DNA of 64,000 nucleotides. It comes from TMED23 sp964639965 (lineage in GTDB: Bacteria > Pseudomonadota > Alphaproteobacteria > Rhodospirillales > UBA2165). The translations under genes were made by a program, and so were the position numbers. Positions 9,095-17,636 of this stretch are shown one piece after another. Below the pieces are notes generated by a model. It did not search any database. It was not told the DNA's origin and saw only the letters and a program-made list of their open reading frames with translations. The stretch's first letter is position 1, and every line of letters starts with the position of its first letter. Where the stretch lies: contig CAZXGI010000002.1 of assembly GCA_964639965.1 (NCBI GenBank), forward strand, positions 1 through 64,000, given 5' to 3'.

Positions 9095-10069
9095 ATGACT
9101 AAGGCAATCCGAATACACGAAACTGGTGGACCAGAGGTTCTCAAATGGGAAGACGTTCAATTAAGGGCGCCCGACACAGGCCAAGTTCGCCTAAAACATA
9201 CCGCGATCGGATTAAACTTTGTCGATTGTTATCACCGCTCTGGGCTTTATCCTGTTGAATTACCATTAACACTTGGGTCAGAAGCGGTCGGTATAATTGA
9301 GGCTATTGGTCCGAAAGTTAAAGGTCTGAAAATTGGACAGCGAGTAGCCTACTCTGGCGGGCAGGTAGGTTCATACTGTAAAGAAAGAAATATTGATGCT
9401 AAAGTATTAATTCCTCTCCCCGATAATATTAAAGATCAAATCGCTGCAGCTATGTTACTAAAAGGCCTCACCGTACATATGCTGATGTTTAAATGCTACA
9501 AGGTAAAAAAAGGAGATATAATTTTAGTCCATGCTGCAGCTGGAGGTGTTGGCTCAATTATGTGTCAATGGGCAAACTCTATAGGTGCAACCGTAATTGG
9601 AACCGTAGGCAGTGATCAAAAGGCCGCTAAAGCAACTAAGAATGGCTGCCATTATCCCATTAATTATTCAAAAGAAAATTTTTCTATGCGTGTCTCTGAA
9701 ATTACCAAAGGTGAAGGGGTTCCAGTAGTTTATGATTCAATTGGCAAAAAAACTTTTGAACAGTCATTGGACTGTTTATCCCACTTTGGTATCCTAGTAA
9801 ATTTTGGAAATGCTTCGGGTCCAATTCCAGCCATCGATCCGCTAGATCTTATGCGTCGGGGATCTCTCTCCTTAAGCAGGCCGACACTCTTTAATTATAC
9901 CTCGAATCTTAACATGCGAAAAAAAGCTGCCAACGATTTATTTAAAATAGTCGCCTCCGGAAAAGTTAATATAGATATCGGCCAAACCTACCCTCTTTCA
10001 GAAACCCGGGCAGCACATGTAGCATTGGAATCAAGAAAAACCACTGGGTCAACCGTACTAATACCATAA
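9095..10069 (+). CDS. NADPH:quinone oxidoreductase (zeta-crystallin type)
   Basis: This is a medium-chain dehydrogenase/reductase family enzyme likely to reduce quinones with NADPH. Seen: GroES-like N-terminal half with GLNFVDCYHRSGLYP and LGSEAVGIIEAIG, then a Rossmann half with HAAAGGVGS. No structural-zinc cysteine cluster is visible, as expected of the QOR subgroup. I choose ATG 9095 because AAGGGGAA sits six bases upstream, giving the usual 324 residues; an in-frame ATG at 9077 would add six residues. It converges on rho, with 66 bases between. Confidence 0.93.
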   Translation: MTKAIRIHETGGPEVLKWEDVQLRAPDTGQVRLKHTAIGLNFVDCYHRSGLYPVELPLTLGSEAVGIIEAIGPKVKGLKIGQRVAYSGGQVGSYCKERNIDAKVLIPLPDNIKDQIAAAMLLKGLTVHMLMFKCYKVKKGDIILVHAAAGGVGSIMCQWANSIGATVIGTVGSDQKAAKATKNGCHYPINYSKENFSMRVSEITKGEGVPVVYDSIGKKTFEQSLDCLSHFGILVNFGNASGPIPAIDPLDLMRRGSLSLSRPTLFNYTSNLNMRKKAANDLFKIVASGKVNIDIGQTYPLSETRAAHVALESRKTTGSTVLIP

Positions 10070-10135
10070 ACCTAAAAAGACCATTCTCATAAGAAGTGAA
10101 TAACATCATCAATTTTGTTTAAAAAAATTTACTTA

Positions 10136-11392
10136 TTAGGTATTCATCGAATCAAAAAAGTCATCGTTGTTTTTAGAGTCCTTTAATTTTTCCGTCAAAA
10201 ATTCCATTGAATCAACAACACCCATTGGATTAAGTATACGTCTCAAAACCCACATTTTCGACAGCGTGCCTTTTTCAACTAACAACTCTTCTTTTCGTGT
10301 TCCTGATTTAGTGATATCCATTGACGGCCAAGTCCGTTTGTCTGTAAGCTTTCTATCCAGAATTATTTCTGAATTGCCCGTACCCTTAAATTCTTCAAAA
10401 ATAACCTCATCCATCCGTGACCCGGTATCAATTAAGGCCGTTGCAATAATTGTTAAAGAGCCTCCCTCCTCAACATTCCGAGCTGCACCAAAAAAACGTT
10501 TTGGTCTTTGCAGTGCATTCGCATCAACGCCACCTGTTAAAACTTTCCCCGACGACGGAACCACAGTATTATAAGCCCGACCTAATCTCGTTATAGAATC
10601 AAGCAAAATTACTACATCCCTTTTATGTTCAACAAGACGTTTTGCCTTTTCAATAACCATTTCAGCCACCTGAACGTGACGTGATGCCGGTTCATCAAAT
10701 GTTGAACTAACGACTTCACCATTTACCGACCGGGCCATATCTGTGACCTCTTCAGGGCGCTCATCAATTAATAACACTATCAAATAGCATTCGGGGTGGT
10801 TTGCGGCTATGGAGGAAGCAATGTTTTGCAACATAACAGTTTTACCCGTTCGGGGAGGCGCTACAATTAAAGCTCTCTGCCCCTTCCCTATGGGTGTGAT
10901 TAAATCAATAATACGTGACGTCGGATCTTTTAATTTTGGGTCATCTATTTCCATATTTAGCCGCTCATCAGGATAAAGCGGTGTCAAATTATCAAAATTA
11001 ATCCTGTGTCTCACATCACCCGGATCACAAAAATTTATGTTTGTAACTTTCAATAAAGCAAAATAGCGTTCACCGTCTTGTGGTGCCCTGATTTGTCCTT
11101 CAACTGTATCCCCTGTCCTTAATCCAAACCGACGGACTTGGCTTGGTGAAACATAAATATCATCCGGTCCTGGTAAGTAATTTGATTCTGGTGACCGTAA
11201 AAAACCAAATCCGTCTTGTAAAACTTCAAGAACACCCATCCCAAAAATAGCGGTGTCATTTTCCGCCATTTGCTTAAGTATCGCAAACAACATATCTTGT
11301 TTGCGTAACGTACTAGCATTTTCAATTTCTAGTTCTTCAGCAAATTTTAGGAGATCGACAGGTGATTTTTCTTTAAGTTCTTTAAGGTTCAT
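10136..11392 (-). CDS. rho: Transcription termination factor Rho
   Basis: This hexameric RNA-dependent ATPase ends transcription at Rho-dependent sites. The 418-residue length is standard. Seen: the N-terminal RNA-binding cold-shock-like domain (GVLEVLQDGFGFLRSPESNY), Walker A APPRTGKT near 178-186, Walker B VVILLDSITRL, and the Q/R-loop region GGVDANALQRPKRFFGAARN. Its ATG probably overlaps the hemJ stop as ATGA. Rho beside hem genes and mnmE is a conserved alphaproteobacterial order. Confidence 0.98.
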   Translation of the reverse strand: MNLKELKEKSPVDLLKFAEELEIENASTLRKQDMLFAILKQMAENDTAIFGMGVLEVLQDGFGFLRSPESNYLPGPDDIYVSPSQVRRFGLRTGDTVEGQIRAPQDGERYFALLKVTNINFCDPGDVRHRINFDNLTPLYPDERLNMEIDDPKLKDPTSRIIDLITPIGKGQRALIVAPPRTGKTVMLQNIASSIAANHPECYLIVLLIDERPEEVTDMARSVNGEVVSSTFDEPASRHVQVAEMVIEKAKRLVEHKRDVVILLDSITRLGRAYNTVVPSSGKVLTGGVDANALQRPKRFFGAARNVEEGGSLTIIATALIDTGSRMDEVIFEEFKGTGNSEIILDRKLTDKRTWPSMDITKSGTRKEELLVEKGTLSKMWVLRRILNPMGVVDSMEFLTEKLKDSKNNDDFFDSMNT

Positions 11393-11880
11393 TTTTTATG
11401 CACTTTNNNNNNNNNNNNNNNNNNNNNNNNNNNNNNNNNNNNNNNNNNNNNNNNNNNNNNNNNNNNNNNNNNNNNNNNNNNNNNNNNNNNNNNNNNNNNN
11501 NNNNNNAATTTTTGAGAATGGGTATTTAAATCTAATTCAAACGCCTTCCGCCATTTATCCATCATATCGTGCATAACAAACAGCGAAACCACGAATACTA
11601 CCTTTAAAACCAACCAAACATCGAACCATTGATTGGTGTCCATATTTAACACTAAAACGATGCCGAAAATTAATGTGGCGATTCTAGCAGGGCGCATAAT
11701 AAATTTAAATAGACGCCGCTCCATAACTTTTAATTTTTCCGAAAAATCTGAACCCTTTGCTGCTTCACAATGATAAACATATAGCCTAGGCAAATATAAC
11801 AAACCCGCCATCCATGCAATAACACTGATTATATGAAAAGCCTTGATTAGCAAATAAACATCGTTTGGTAGATCACCCAT
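11389..11880 (-). CDS. hemJ: Protoporphyrinogen oxidase HemJ, interrupted by a gap
   Basis: HemJ is the oxygen-independent membrane enzyme that oxidises protoporphyrinogen IX in haem synthesis. Seen: YLLIKAFHIISVIAWMAGLLYLPRLYVYH with the conserved His16, then RRLFKFIMRPARIATLIFG and a third membrane segment. The N run at 11407-11506 removes most of the C-terminal helix. The final codons after the gap (VHKK, stop at 11389) are in frame only if the gap length is right, so the 3' end is likely but unproven. It overlaps the hemH stop by 8 bases. Confidence 0.92.
   Translation of the reverse strand: MGDLPNDVYLLIKAFHIISVIAWMAGLLYLPRLYVYHCEAAKGSDFSEKLKVMERRLFKFIMRPARIATLIFGIVLVLNMDTNQWFDVWLVLKVVFVVSLFVMHDMMDKWRKAFELDLNTHSQKXXXXXXXXXXXXXXXXXXXXXXXXXXXXXXXXXXKVHKK
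11407..11506. other. Assembly gap of 100 N
   Basis: This placeholder run lies within the 3' part of hemJ. HemJ is normally 140-150 residues and 124 are visible before the gap, so here the true missing length may be close to or below 100 bases. Confidence 0.98.
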
Positions 11881-12919
11881 TTTTCCCGAGATCTCTTTGA
11901 CTACAAAACTTTAAGTCGCTCGGGCAAAGCCGCTCACTCTTTCCGGACGAAATCTTTAAGTTACTTTTGCTCGCATTATTTACTAATTTGACTAATCCAT
12001 CAATAAAATCTGGGTGCGTGCCAATCGCAGGTACTCTACCATAATATGGAACCTTAAGTTCTAACGCTAACTTACGATATTCAATATCTAACTCCACTAG
12101 CGTTTCAGAATGCTCTGAAACAAAGGCAATAGGTAAAATTACAACCCCAATTTTATCTTCAGAAGCCCTTTTTATTTCTTCATCTAATGATGGGCCAATC
12201 CATTCCAATGGACCAACGCGGCTTTGATAACAAATAGACCAGCTATCGTTCTTTAATTTCACTTTCGACACTATTGCACTGGCAGTTTTTTCAATTTGCC
12301 ACTGATAAGGATCTCCCATTTGGATTACCCTTTTGGGTAAGCCATGGGCTGAAAAAAGAACGCGTACATTTTTTTTTATCTTAGAAATTTCTTTCTTTAA
12401 TAAATCAGCTTGAGCTTTTACCAAATGTTCATCAATCGGATAACAGCAAATTGTTCTGGTTTTTTTTTCTAAATTAATTTTATTAGACACAAATTCCCAC
12501 TCACTTAAAGAGGAACCGGTTGTCGTAGTTGAAAACTGTGGATAAAGTGGTAATAAAATAATTTCATCTGGATTAAAATCTTTCACCAAAACTGCTATTG
12601 ATGAAATCATAGGATGCCAATAACGCATAGCTACAAAAACTTTCGATTGGTTTTCTTTGTTTTTATTTAATTTAACTTCCAGTGCTGCTGCTTGCTCTTT
12701 TGTTAGATTTAATAATGGTGAACTACCTCCAATCTCAGCGTAAATTTTTTTCGCTACTGGTGCTCGCCGTTTAGATACAATTTTCGCAACTAACCACCTG
12801 AGTGGTTTTGGCAAATTAATAATTGCTCCATCATTAAAAAGATTAAATAAAAATGGTTGAATAGAACTAGGTTTATCCGGACCACCAAGATTAAATAAAA
12901 CAACTGCCCGCTTAATCAT
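11873..12919 (-). CDS. hemH: Ferrochelatase
   Basis: This inserts ferrous iron into protoporphyrin IX, the last step of haem synthesis. The 348-residue protein shows VLFNLGGPDKPSSIQPFLFNLF at the N-terminus, the signature VLFSAHGLPKRVIQMGDPY with the catalytic His, and CYQSRVGPLEWIGP. The C-terminal FVSEHSETLVELDIEY motif is also present. Its ATG overlaps the hemE stop by 8 bases and its end overlaps hemJ, so hemE-hemH-hemJ-rho form one tightly packed unit. Confidence 0.97.
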   Translation of the reverse strand: MIKRAVVLFNLGGPDKPSSIQPFLFNLFNDGAIINLPKPLRWLVAKIVSKRRAPVAKKIYAEIGGSSPLLNLTKEQAAALEVKLNKNKENQSKVFVAMRYWHPMISSIAVLVKDFNPDEIILLPLYPQFSTTTTGSSLSEWEFVSNKINLEKKTRTICCYPIDEHLVKAQADLLKKEISKIKKNVRVLFSAHGLPKRVIQMGDPYQWQIEKTASAIVSKVKLKNDSWSICYQSRVGPLEWIGPSLDEEIKRASEDKIGVVILPIAFVSEHSETLVELDIEYRKLALELKVPYYGRVPAIGTHPDFIDGLVKLVNNASKSNLKISSGKSERLCPSDLKFCSQRDLGKNG

Positions 12920-13108
12920 TTTTTCTACTTCGAACGAGTTTAATTAATCGTTCAACATTTGAAATTGGCGTATTAGGTAAAACACCGTGTCCTAAATTAA
13001 ATATAAACGGTCGTCCAGAAAAAGCTGCCAATATATTAATAATTTCAGCTTCCATTAAAGTTCCGCCAACCAACAATGATAAATTATCTAAATTACCTTG
13101 AACAACAA
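12912..13108 (-). CDS. hemE: Uroporphyrinogen decarboxylase, C-terminal fragment
   Basis: This decarboxylates uroporphyrinogen III to coproporphyrinogen III. Only about 64 C-terminal residues lie outside the gap. They read VVQGNLDNLSLLVGG, then FIFNLGHGVLPNTPISNVERLI, a very characteristic HemE ending. The stop (TAA at 12912-12914) overlaps the hemH start. The gene's 5' end and its promoter lie in the N run at 13109-13208. In Caulobacter and many alphaproteobacteria hemE borders the replication origin. Confidence 0.93.
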
Positions 13109-13208
13109 NNNNNNNNNNNNNNNNNNNNNNNNNNNNNNNNNNNNNNNNNNNNNNNNNNNNNNNNNNNNNNNNNNNNNNNNNNNNNNNNNNNNNNNNNNNN
13201 NNNNNNNN
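13109..13208. other. Assembly gap of 100 N
   Basis: This placeholder hides most of hemE, at least about 800 bases judging by the usual HemE length of about 340 residues. It also hides an unknown portion of the hemE-side edge of the proposed origin. Confidence 0.98.
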
Positions 13209-13224
13209 ATATTTTAGAATAGTT

Positions 13225-13246
13225 TAGTTGTAGTTGTAGTTGTAGT
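13225..13246. repeat. TAGTTG hexamer repeat in the origin region
   Basis: Three full copies of TAGTTG plus TAGT lie 16 bases from the gap edge. The array is within the proposed origin, about 180 bases from the perfect DnaA box. It could be a strand-opening or DnaA-contact element, but nothing in the sequence proves this. Confidence 0.8.
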
Positions 13247-13425
13247 GTTAAAGTTGGGGATTAGTTTTAATACCTATTTAATTCAGAAATATTGTTATTT
13301 ATCTATATTTTTATAAATGGGGAAAAAAATGGGATAAATGGTTAATATAATTTAATTAAAAGAATTTTGAACTAAAATTTAAACAGATAAAAAAGATTTT
13401 TTGTTAATTAGATTAGATTTATTAA

Positions 13426-13434
13426 TGTGGATAA
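13426..13434 (-). promoter_or_regulatory. DnaA box (consensus match)
   Basis: The plus strand reads TGTGGATAA, so the minus strand is TTATCCACA, an exact match to the high-affinity DnaA box. It lies in the middle of the AT-rich region between hemE and the PPDK regulator. Two weaker 6-7 of 9 matches follow within 35 bases. Confidence 0.75.
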
Positions 13435-13657
13435 AAATTATTTTTAGGTTTTATCCTTGTTATCACCAAAGTTAAAAAAAATTAATACATATTTAAAAAA
13501 GGTTTTATTATTTAATTTTAATTTTAATAAGTGCTATGAAATTTTAGAATTTTAATTTTATACACTTCTTATATACTCTTTATTCTAGGACATTACCTAC
13601 ATAAAATCTAATATTGTCCAGATAAATTAAAACGAGATATTGGAATAACTAAAACGC

Positions 13658-14476
13658 ATGTCAGAGTTTCATCTTTATTTAGTTTCTGATGCAACTGGAG
13701 AAACAGTCGAATCAGTCGCCCGGGCTTGTCTTGTCCAGTTTGAACATACCAAACCGATTGAACATGTGTGGAATCTTGTACGCTCTCAAAGACAAATTGA
13801 AGAAGTTATTTCCGATATTAAGGAGCGCCCTGGATTTGTGCTTTATACCCTTGTCAATACCGAGATAATTAAACATTTACAAGCCGCCTGTCGAGAAATG
13901 AAAGTTCCATGTGTTTCAGTATTGCAACCAATAATGTCTTCATTCGGTAATTATCTGCACGAAAAAGGAAATCAACAACCAGGTCGTCAACATACACTTG
14001 ATCAAGGTTATTATGAGAGAATTGCCGCCATGGACTATGCGATGACACACGATGATGGGCAAGTAACTTGGAATCTAGAAGAAGCAGATGTCGTAATATT
14101 GGGAGTGTCGCGAACATCAAAAACTCCGACCTGTATTTATCTCGCAAATCGCGGAATTAAGGCAGCAAATATTCCAATAGTTCTAGGACATGATATACCC
14201 GAAGAAGTTTTTGAACTCGAAAACCCTTTGATTATTGGATTAATAAAAGATTTTAAAAGTTTAGTTCAAGTGCGGCGTAATCGTTTAAGAATGCTCACAG
14301 AAAGCGAGGAAACAAGTTATGCAGATCCAGAAATTGTAAATGAAGAAGTTAATTTCGCTCGCCGTTTATTCACAAAAAAGAGTGTTAATGTGATTGATGT
14401 TTCCAGGAGAAGTATTGAAGAAACAGCGGCAACTATAATGAAGTATCACTCACAGCATGTTGATTTAAAAACTTAA
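13658..14476 (+). CDS. ppsR: Pyruvate, phosphate dikinase regulatory protein (COG1806)
   Basis: This bifunctional kinase/phosphorylase switches pyruvate phosphate dikinase or PEP synthase on and off by threonine phosphorylation. The 272-residue protein starts FHLYLVSDATGETVE and has the P-loop GVSRTSKTPT at about 149-158, both diagnostic. The target (ppdK or ppsA) is not in the window, so which enzyme it regulates is unknown. As the first gene right of the proposed origin it mirrors the Caulobacter and Rickettsia layout. Confidence 0.95.
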   Translation: MSEFHLYLVSDATGETVESVARACLVQFEHTKPIEHVWNLVRSQRQIEEVISDIKERPGFVLYTLVNTEIIKHLQAACREMKVPCVSVLQPIMSSFGNYLHEKGNQQPGRQHTLDQGYYERIAAMDYAMTHDDGQVTWNLEEADVVILGVSRTSKTPTCIYLANRGIKAANIPIVLGHDIPEEVFELENPLIIGLIKDFKSLVQVRRNRLRMLTESEETSYADPEIVNEEVNFARRLFTKKSVNVIDVSRRSIEETAATIMKYHSQHVDLKT

Positions 14477-14495
14477 TTTTTTCGTGGAAATTTAA

Positions 14496-15086
14496 TTGAA
14501 AAACCTTATTTTAGCCTCAGCAAGCAAAACGCGAAATCAAATTTTGTTAAATGCAGGCGTCGAATTTAACACAATAGCTTCAACTGTTGATGAAGTGTCG
14601 ATCAAAGAGAATTTTTGTGAATACTCAGCAGAAAAAATTGCATTAAAGTTGGCTGTTTTAAAAGCTCAAAATGTTTCTAACTTTAACAAGGATGCTTTTG
14701 TTATTGGTGCCGATCAAGTACTTGAATGTGAGGGTGTCTTTTATAGCAAGCCAGTGGATCGTGCTAATTCTGAATCCCACTTAAAATCTCTTCGAGGAAA
14801 AACACATCGTCTTATAAGTGCTGTTTGCGTTGTATGTAATGAAAGGGTTCTATGGGAGAAAATCGATTGCGTCAATTTAACAATGCGAGATTTAAGTGAT
14901 GACTTCATTCAAAATTATTTGAATCAGGCTGGGAAAGATATATTTTCATCAGTTGGTGGTTATCGTTTAGAAGGAATTGGTGCACAGTTGTTTAAGAAAG
15001 TTGAGGGTGATTTTTTTACAGTTTTAGGCTTGCCCTTATTTCCTCTTTTAGAATTTTTACGTAACAACAAAATACTAAACACATGA
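14496..15086 (+). CDS. maf: Maf-family nucleotide pyrophosphatase
   Basis: This hydrolyses non-canonical or modified nucleoside triphosphates to monophosphates, as house-cleaning. Seen: N-terminal LILASASKTRNQILLNAGVEF, the GADQVL motif with the conserved Asp73, and SHLKSLRGKTHRLISAV. Length 196. The start is TTG at 14496. Its end overlaps the aroE ATG by four bases (ATGA). The substrate (dTTP/UTP or m7GTP class) cannot be settled by eye. Confidence 0.93.
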   Translation: MKNLILASASKTRNQILLNAGVEFNTIASTVDEVSIKENFCEYSAEKIALKLAVLKAQNVSNFNKDAFVIGADQVLECEGVFYSKPVDRANSESHLKSLRGKTHRLISAVCVVCNERVLWEKIDCVNLTMRDLSDDFIQNYLNQAGKDIFSSVGGYRLEGIGAQLFKKVEGDFFTVLGLPLFPLLEFLRNNKILNT

Positions 15087-15584
15087 TAAACAGACACCCT
15101 AAAGCCGGGGTCATTGGGTGGCCGATAGAGCACTCCTTGTCACCATATATACACCGTTTTTGGCTTGAGCAATATTCAATTGAGGGCCAGTATTTACCTA
15201 TAGCCGTTAAACCCAACAACCTAGAAAACTTTTTGCGCGGACTTCTTGAAAATGACTGGTGTGGTGTAAATATTACCTTGCCGCATAAGCGCGCAGCTAT
15301 GAAAATAGTTGATGATATTGATTCAAATGCCCAGCGGGTTGGTGCAATTAATACTATTATTGTTCAAAAGGACGGATCTTTAAAAGGCACGAATACTGAT
15401 GGGNNNNNNNNNNNNNNNNNNNNNNNNNNNNNNNNNNNNNNNNNNNNNNNNNNNNNNNNNNNNNNNNNNNNNNNNNNNNNNNNNNNNNNNNNNNNNNNNN
15501 NNNGGGTTTTCTGCATGGTATGGTGTTGATCCGGGTGTGTCTATTTCTCTGAGAACCCATATATTAAATATGATGAAAAATTGA
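15083..15584 (+). CDS. aroE: Shikimate dehydrogenase, interrupted by a gap
   Basis: This reduces 3-dehydroshikimate to shikimate with NADPH. Before the gap: SLSP at 18-21 (shikimate site), NITLPHK with the catalytic Lys69, and NTDG (104-107) with the conserved Asp. After the gap (15504-15584): GFSAWYGVDPGVSISLR, the normal AroE C-terminus. The NADP-binding Rossmann domain is missing. The two halves are in different frames across the N run, so the true gap is not 100 bases; about 140 residues, or about 420 bases, are lost. This is an assembly artefact, not a pseudogene signal. Confidence 0.93.
15404..15503. other. Assembly gap of 100 N
   Basis: This placeholder run is inside aroE. The flanking halves of AroE are out of frame across it and about 140 residues are missing, so it is clearly not a measured length. 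Confidence 0.98.
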
Positions 15585-16216
15585 TGTTTATTCTCGGATT
15601 AACAGGTTCAGTTGGTATGGGAAAAACAACAGCAACCAGAGTGTTTCGTCAATTTGGTGTTGCTGTTTATGATGCTGATGCATCTGTACACCAGTTAATT
15701 GGACCTAAAGGTAAAGCTGTAGCGCTAATACAAAAGGCATTTCCAGAAGCTGTAAAAAATAATCATGTTAATCGCAGTGTCTTAGGATCTATCGTTTATA
15801 ACGACCAAAGTTCCCTAACTTGTTTAGAAAGTATTTTACACCCGTTAGTTCAGGACATGCAGTTACAATTCTTACAACGATGTGCAACATCTAGAAATAA
15901 TCTTGTAGTGCTAGACGTGCCGTTACTTTTTGAAAATAAAATAGATAAAATTTGCGATGCAGTAGCAGTTGTAACTGCACCTGAATATATACAAAAAACA
16001 CGCGTTTTAAATCGTCCAGGGATGTCAACCAAACGGTTCAATCAGATAAGAAAAAACCAGTTTTCTGATTTACAAAAAAGAAGGCGAGCTGATTTTATTA
16101 TCCAAACTGGTCTTGGTAGAAACCATAGTTTATTATGTGTATGTAAAGTTATTGGAAAAGTTAAAAATCTTCGAGGCAACTGCTGGCCAAAACAAAGAGT
16201 TGGAAAACATGCGTGA
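15584..16216 (+). CDS. coaE: Dephospho-CoA kinase
   Basis: This phosphorylates the 3' hydroxyl of dephospho-CoA, the last step of coenzyme A synthesis. Seen: the P-loop GSVGMGKT at residues 8-15, YDADASVHQL (DAD motif), and VLDVPLLFE. I use ATG 15584, which overlaps the aroE stop (TGATG); a TTG three bases upstream is in frame. Length 210, slightly long. The C-terminal tail RGNCWPKQRVGKHA is unremarkable, and the end overlaps dnaQ by 8 bases. Confidence 0.96.
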   Translation: MFILGLTGSVGMGKTTATRVFRQFGVAVYDADASVHQLIGPKGKAVALIQKAFPEAVKNNHVNRSVLGSIVYNDQSSLTCLESILHPLVQDMQLQFLQRCATSRNNLVVLDVPLLFENKIDKICDAVAVVTAPEYIQKTRVLNRPGMSTKRFNQIRKNQFSDLQKRRRADFIIQTGLGRNHSLLCVCKVIGKVKNLRGNCWPKQRVGKHA

Positions 16217-16880
16217 GATTGTTCTTGATACTGAAACCACAGGTTTGCGTGAAAACGATGGAGATCGTATTGTAGAGATTGGATGTGTTGAGTTGGTTAA
16301 CCATATTGCGACTGGTAATAATTACCATCAATACATTAATCCGGAACGTTCAATCCCAGACGAAGCGTTTAAGGTCCATGGGTTGAGTGAAGATTTTTTA
16401 TCAGATTTCCCGGTTATGGCGGACATTGTAGAAGATTTTAGTGATTTTATTGGCGTGGAAACACCATTGATTATACATAACGCAGAGTTTGATATTAGGT
16501 TTATTAATGCTGAACTTGAGCGACTAGAAAGACCTATAATCCCAATATCTCGCGCCGTTGATACGGTACAAATGGCAAGAGAAAAATTTCCCGGGGCTCC
16601 TGCTAACTTGGATGCTTTGTGTCGACGGTTTTCGATTGATAATACAAATCGAACACTTCACGGTGCACTTTTAGATGCGCAGCTTTTATCCGAGGTATAT
16701 CTTGAACTTATAGGTGGTCGTCAGCCCGATTTTGAGTTGGATTCTTGTAGTAAAAGTGAAGATGTTAATGTTGCTAATCCCAAATTTAGGTCACCAAGGT
16801 CCTTTGATTTAAGTGATGCAGAAATAGATGCCCACGCTGAATTTTTAAAAAAAATAAAAAATCCAATGTGGATAAATTAA
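16209..16880 (+). CDS. dnaQ: DNA polymerase III epsilon subunit (proofreading exonuclease)
   Basis: This is the 3'-5' exonuclease of the replicative polymerase. Seen: ExoI LDTETTGL at residues 5-12, ExoII IIHNAEFDIRFI, and ExoIII HGALLDAQLL. A C-terminal tail follows. I place the start at ATG 16209 (MREIVLDTETTGL), giving 223 residues; the open frame further upstream lies within coaE and is not supported. aroE-coaE-dnaQ-secB is a standard alphaproteobacterial order. Confidence 0.97.
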   Translation: MREIVLDTETTGLRENDGDRIVEIGCVELVNHIATGNNYHQYINPERSIPDEAFKVHGLSEDFLSDFPVMADIVEDFSDFIGVETPLIIHNAEFDIRFINAELERLERPIIPISRAVDTVQMAREKFPGAPANLDALCRRFSIDNTNRTLHGALLDAQLLSEVYLELIGGRQPDFELDSCSKSEDVNVANPKFRSPRSFDLSDAEIDAHAEFLKKIKNPMWIN

Positions 16881-16936
16881 AAATATTTCCCCCCCTGGCT
16901 CTATTATGAAGAAAATCTAAGAGTTAATAATATTCA

Positions 16937-17384
16937 TCATTCACTCGGAGGTTTGTTTTCTTGATCATCTGTAGCTTGATCAAGTTTCTGTTTATAAAGC
17001 GCAGCAAAATCAACAGGCGATAACATTAGCGGCGCAAACCCGCCATCGCCGGTGACATCAGCTATTACCCTGCGTAAAAATGGAAATAAAATAAGCGGAC
17101 AATCGATCATTAGAACAGGCCCAAGGTGTTCCTGAGGCACATTTATTGAAAACAACCCAGCGTAAGATAGTTCGCAAATGTAAACACCCTCATTTTTTAC
17201 TTTTGCTTCTGCACGAACCTTTAGAATAACTTCAAATGTATTGTCACCCTTTCCTTCACCCTGAACATCAATGTCTACCTGTATATTGGGCATTTCGTTT
17301 TGTAGAAGGTTATATACCTCTGGTGTATTTGGAGCTTCAAAGGAAAAGTCTTTTATGTATTGTCCATTTATAACCAGCGAGGGA
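16937..17384 (-). CDS. secB: Export chaperone SecB, nearly complete
   Basis: This tetrameric cytoplasmic chaperone keeps preproteins unfolded and delivers them to SecA. The frame is open into the N run at 17385 and reads LVINGQYIKDFSFEAPNTPE before the ATG-like internal Met at 17293, so that Met is not the start; only a few N-terminal residues are missing. Further on: VYICELSYAGLFSI, CPLILFPFLRRVIADVTGDGGFAPLMLSPVDFAALY. It is convergent with dnaQ. The tail TDDQENKPPSE is polar, as usual in alphaproteobacteria. Confidence 0.95.
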
Positions 17385-17484
17385 NNNNNNNNNNNNNNNN
17401 NNNNNNNNNNNNNNNNNNNNNNNNNNNNNNNNNNNNNNNNNNNNNNNNNNNNNNNNNNNNNNNNNNNNNNNNNNNNNNNNNNNN
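17385..17484. other. Assembly gap of 100 N
   Basis: This placeholder run removes the secB start and the region shared with the divergent Tim44-like gene. The 152 bases after it (17485-17636) are AT-rich with no recognisable gene. Confidence 0.98.
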
Positions 17485-17636
17485 TATGAACCCTAGTATA
17501 AGATAACTTAAAGTTATAGTATAATTACGAGAAGCTTTAACTAATAGCTAATCTGTGACAAAGTTAATGCAATACTTTATTAGTAGAATTAATGTTAGAG
17601 ATTAAATCGGGTAAAAGACAGGCAAGAGAATATTTT

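Larger units (their letters stand above)
13209..13657. other. oriC: Probable chromosome replication origin (oriC)
   Basis: This is a 449-base stretch without a supported gene, extremely AT-rich, between hemE (minus) and the COG1806 PPDK-regulator gene (plus). That pair borders the origin in Caulobacter and many other alphaproteobacteria. Seen: a perfect DnaA box (TTATCCACA on the minus strand, 13426-13434), weaker relatives TTATCCTTG at 13451-13459 and TTATCACCA at 13460-13468, a TAGTTG repeat at 13225-13246, and many TTAA tracts. Genes to the left run mostly leftwards and genes to the right mostly rightwards, as expected around an origin. Part may be lost in the gap. Confidence 0.75.

Noticed and set aside
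13320..13560. CtrA-type TTAA-N7-TTAA sites in the origin region
   Set aside because: TTAA pairs occur with spacings of 6, 8 or 10 but I found no clear N7 pair; in such AT-rich DNA TTAA is expected by chance.
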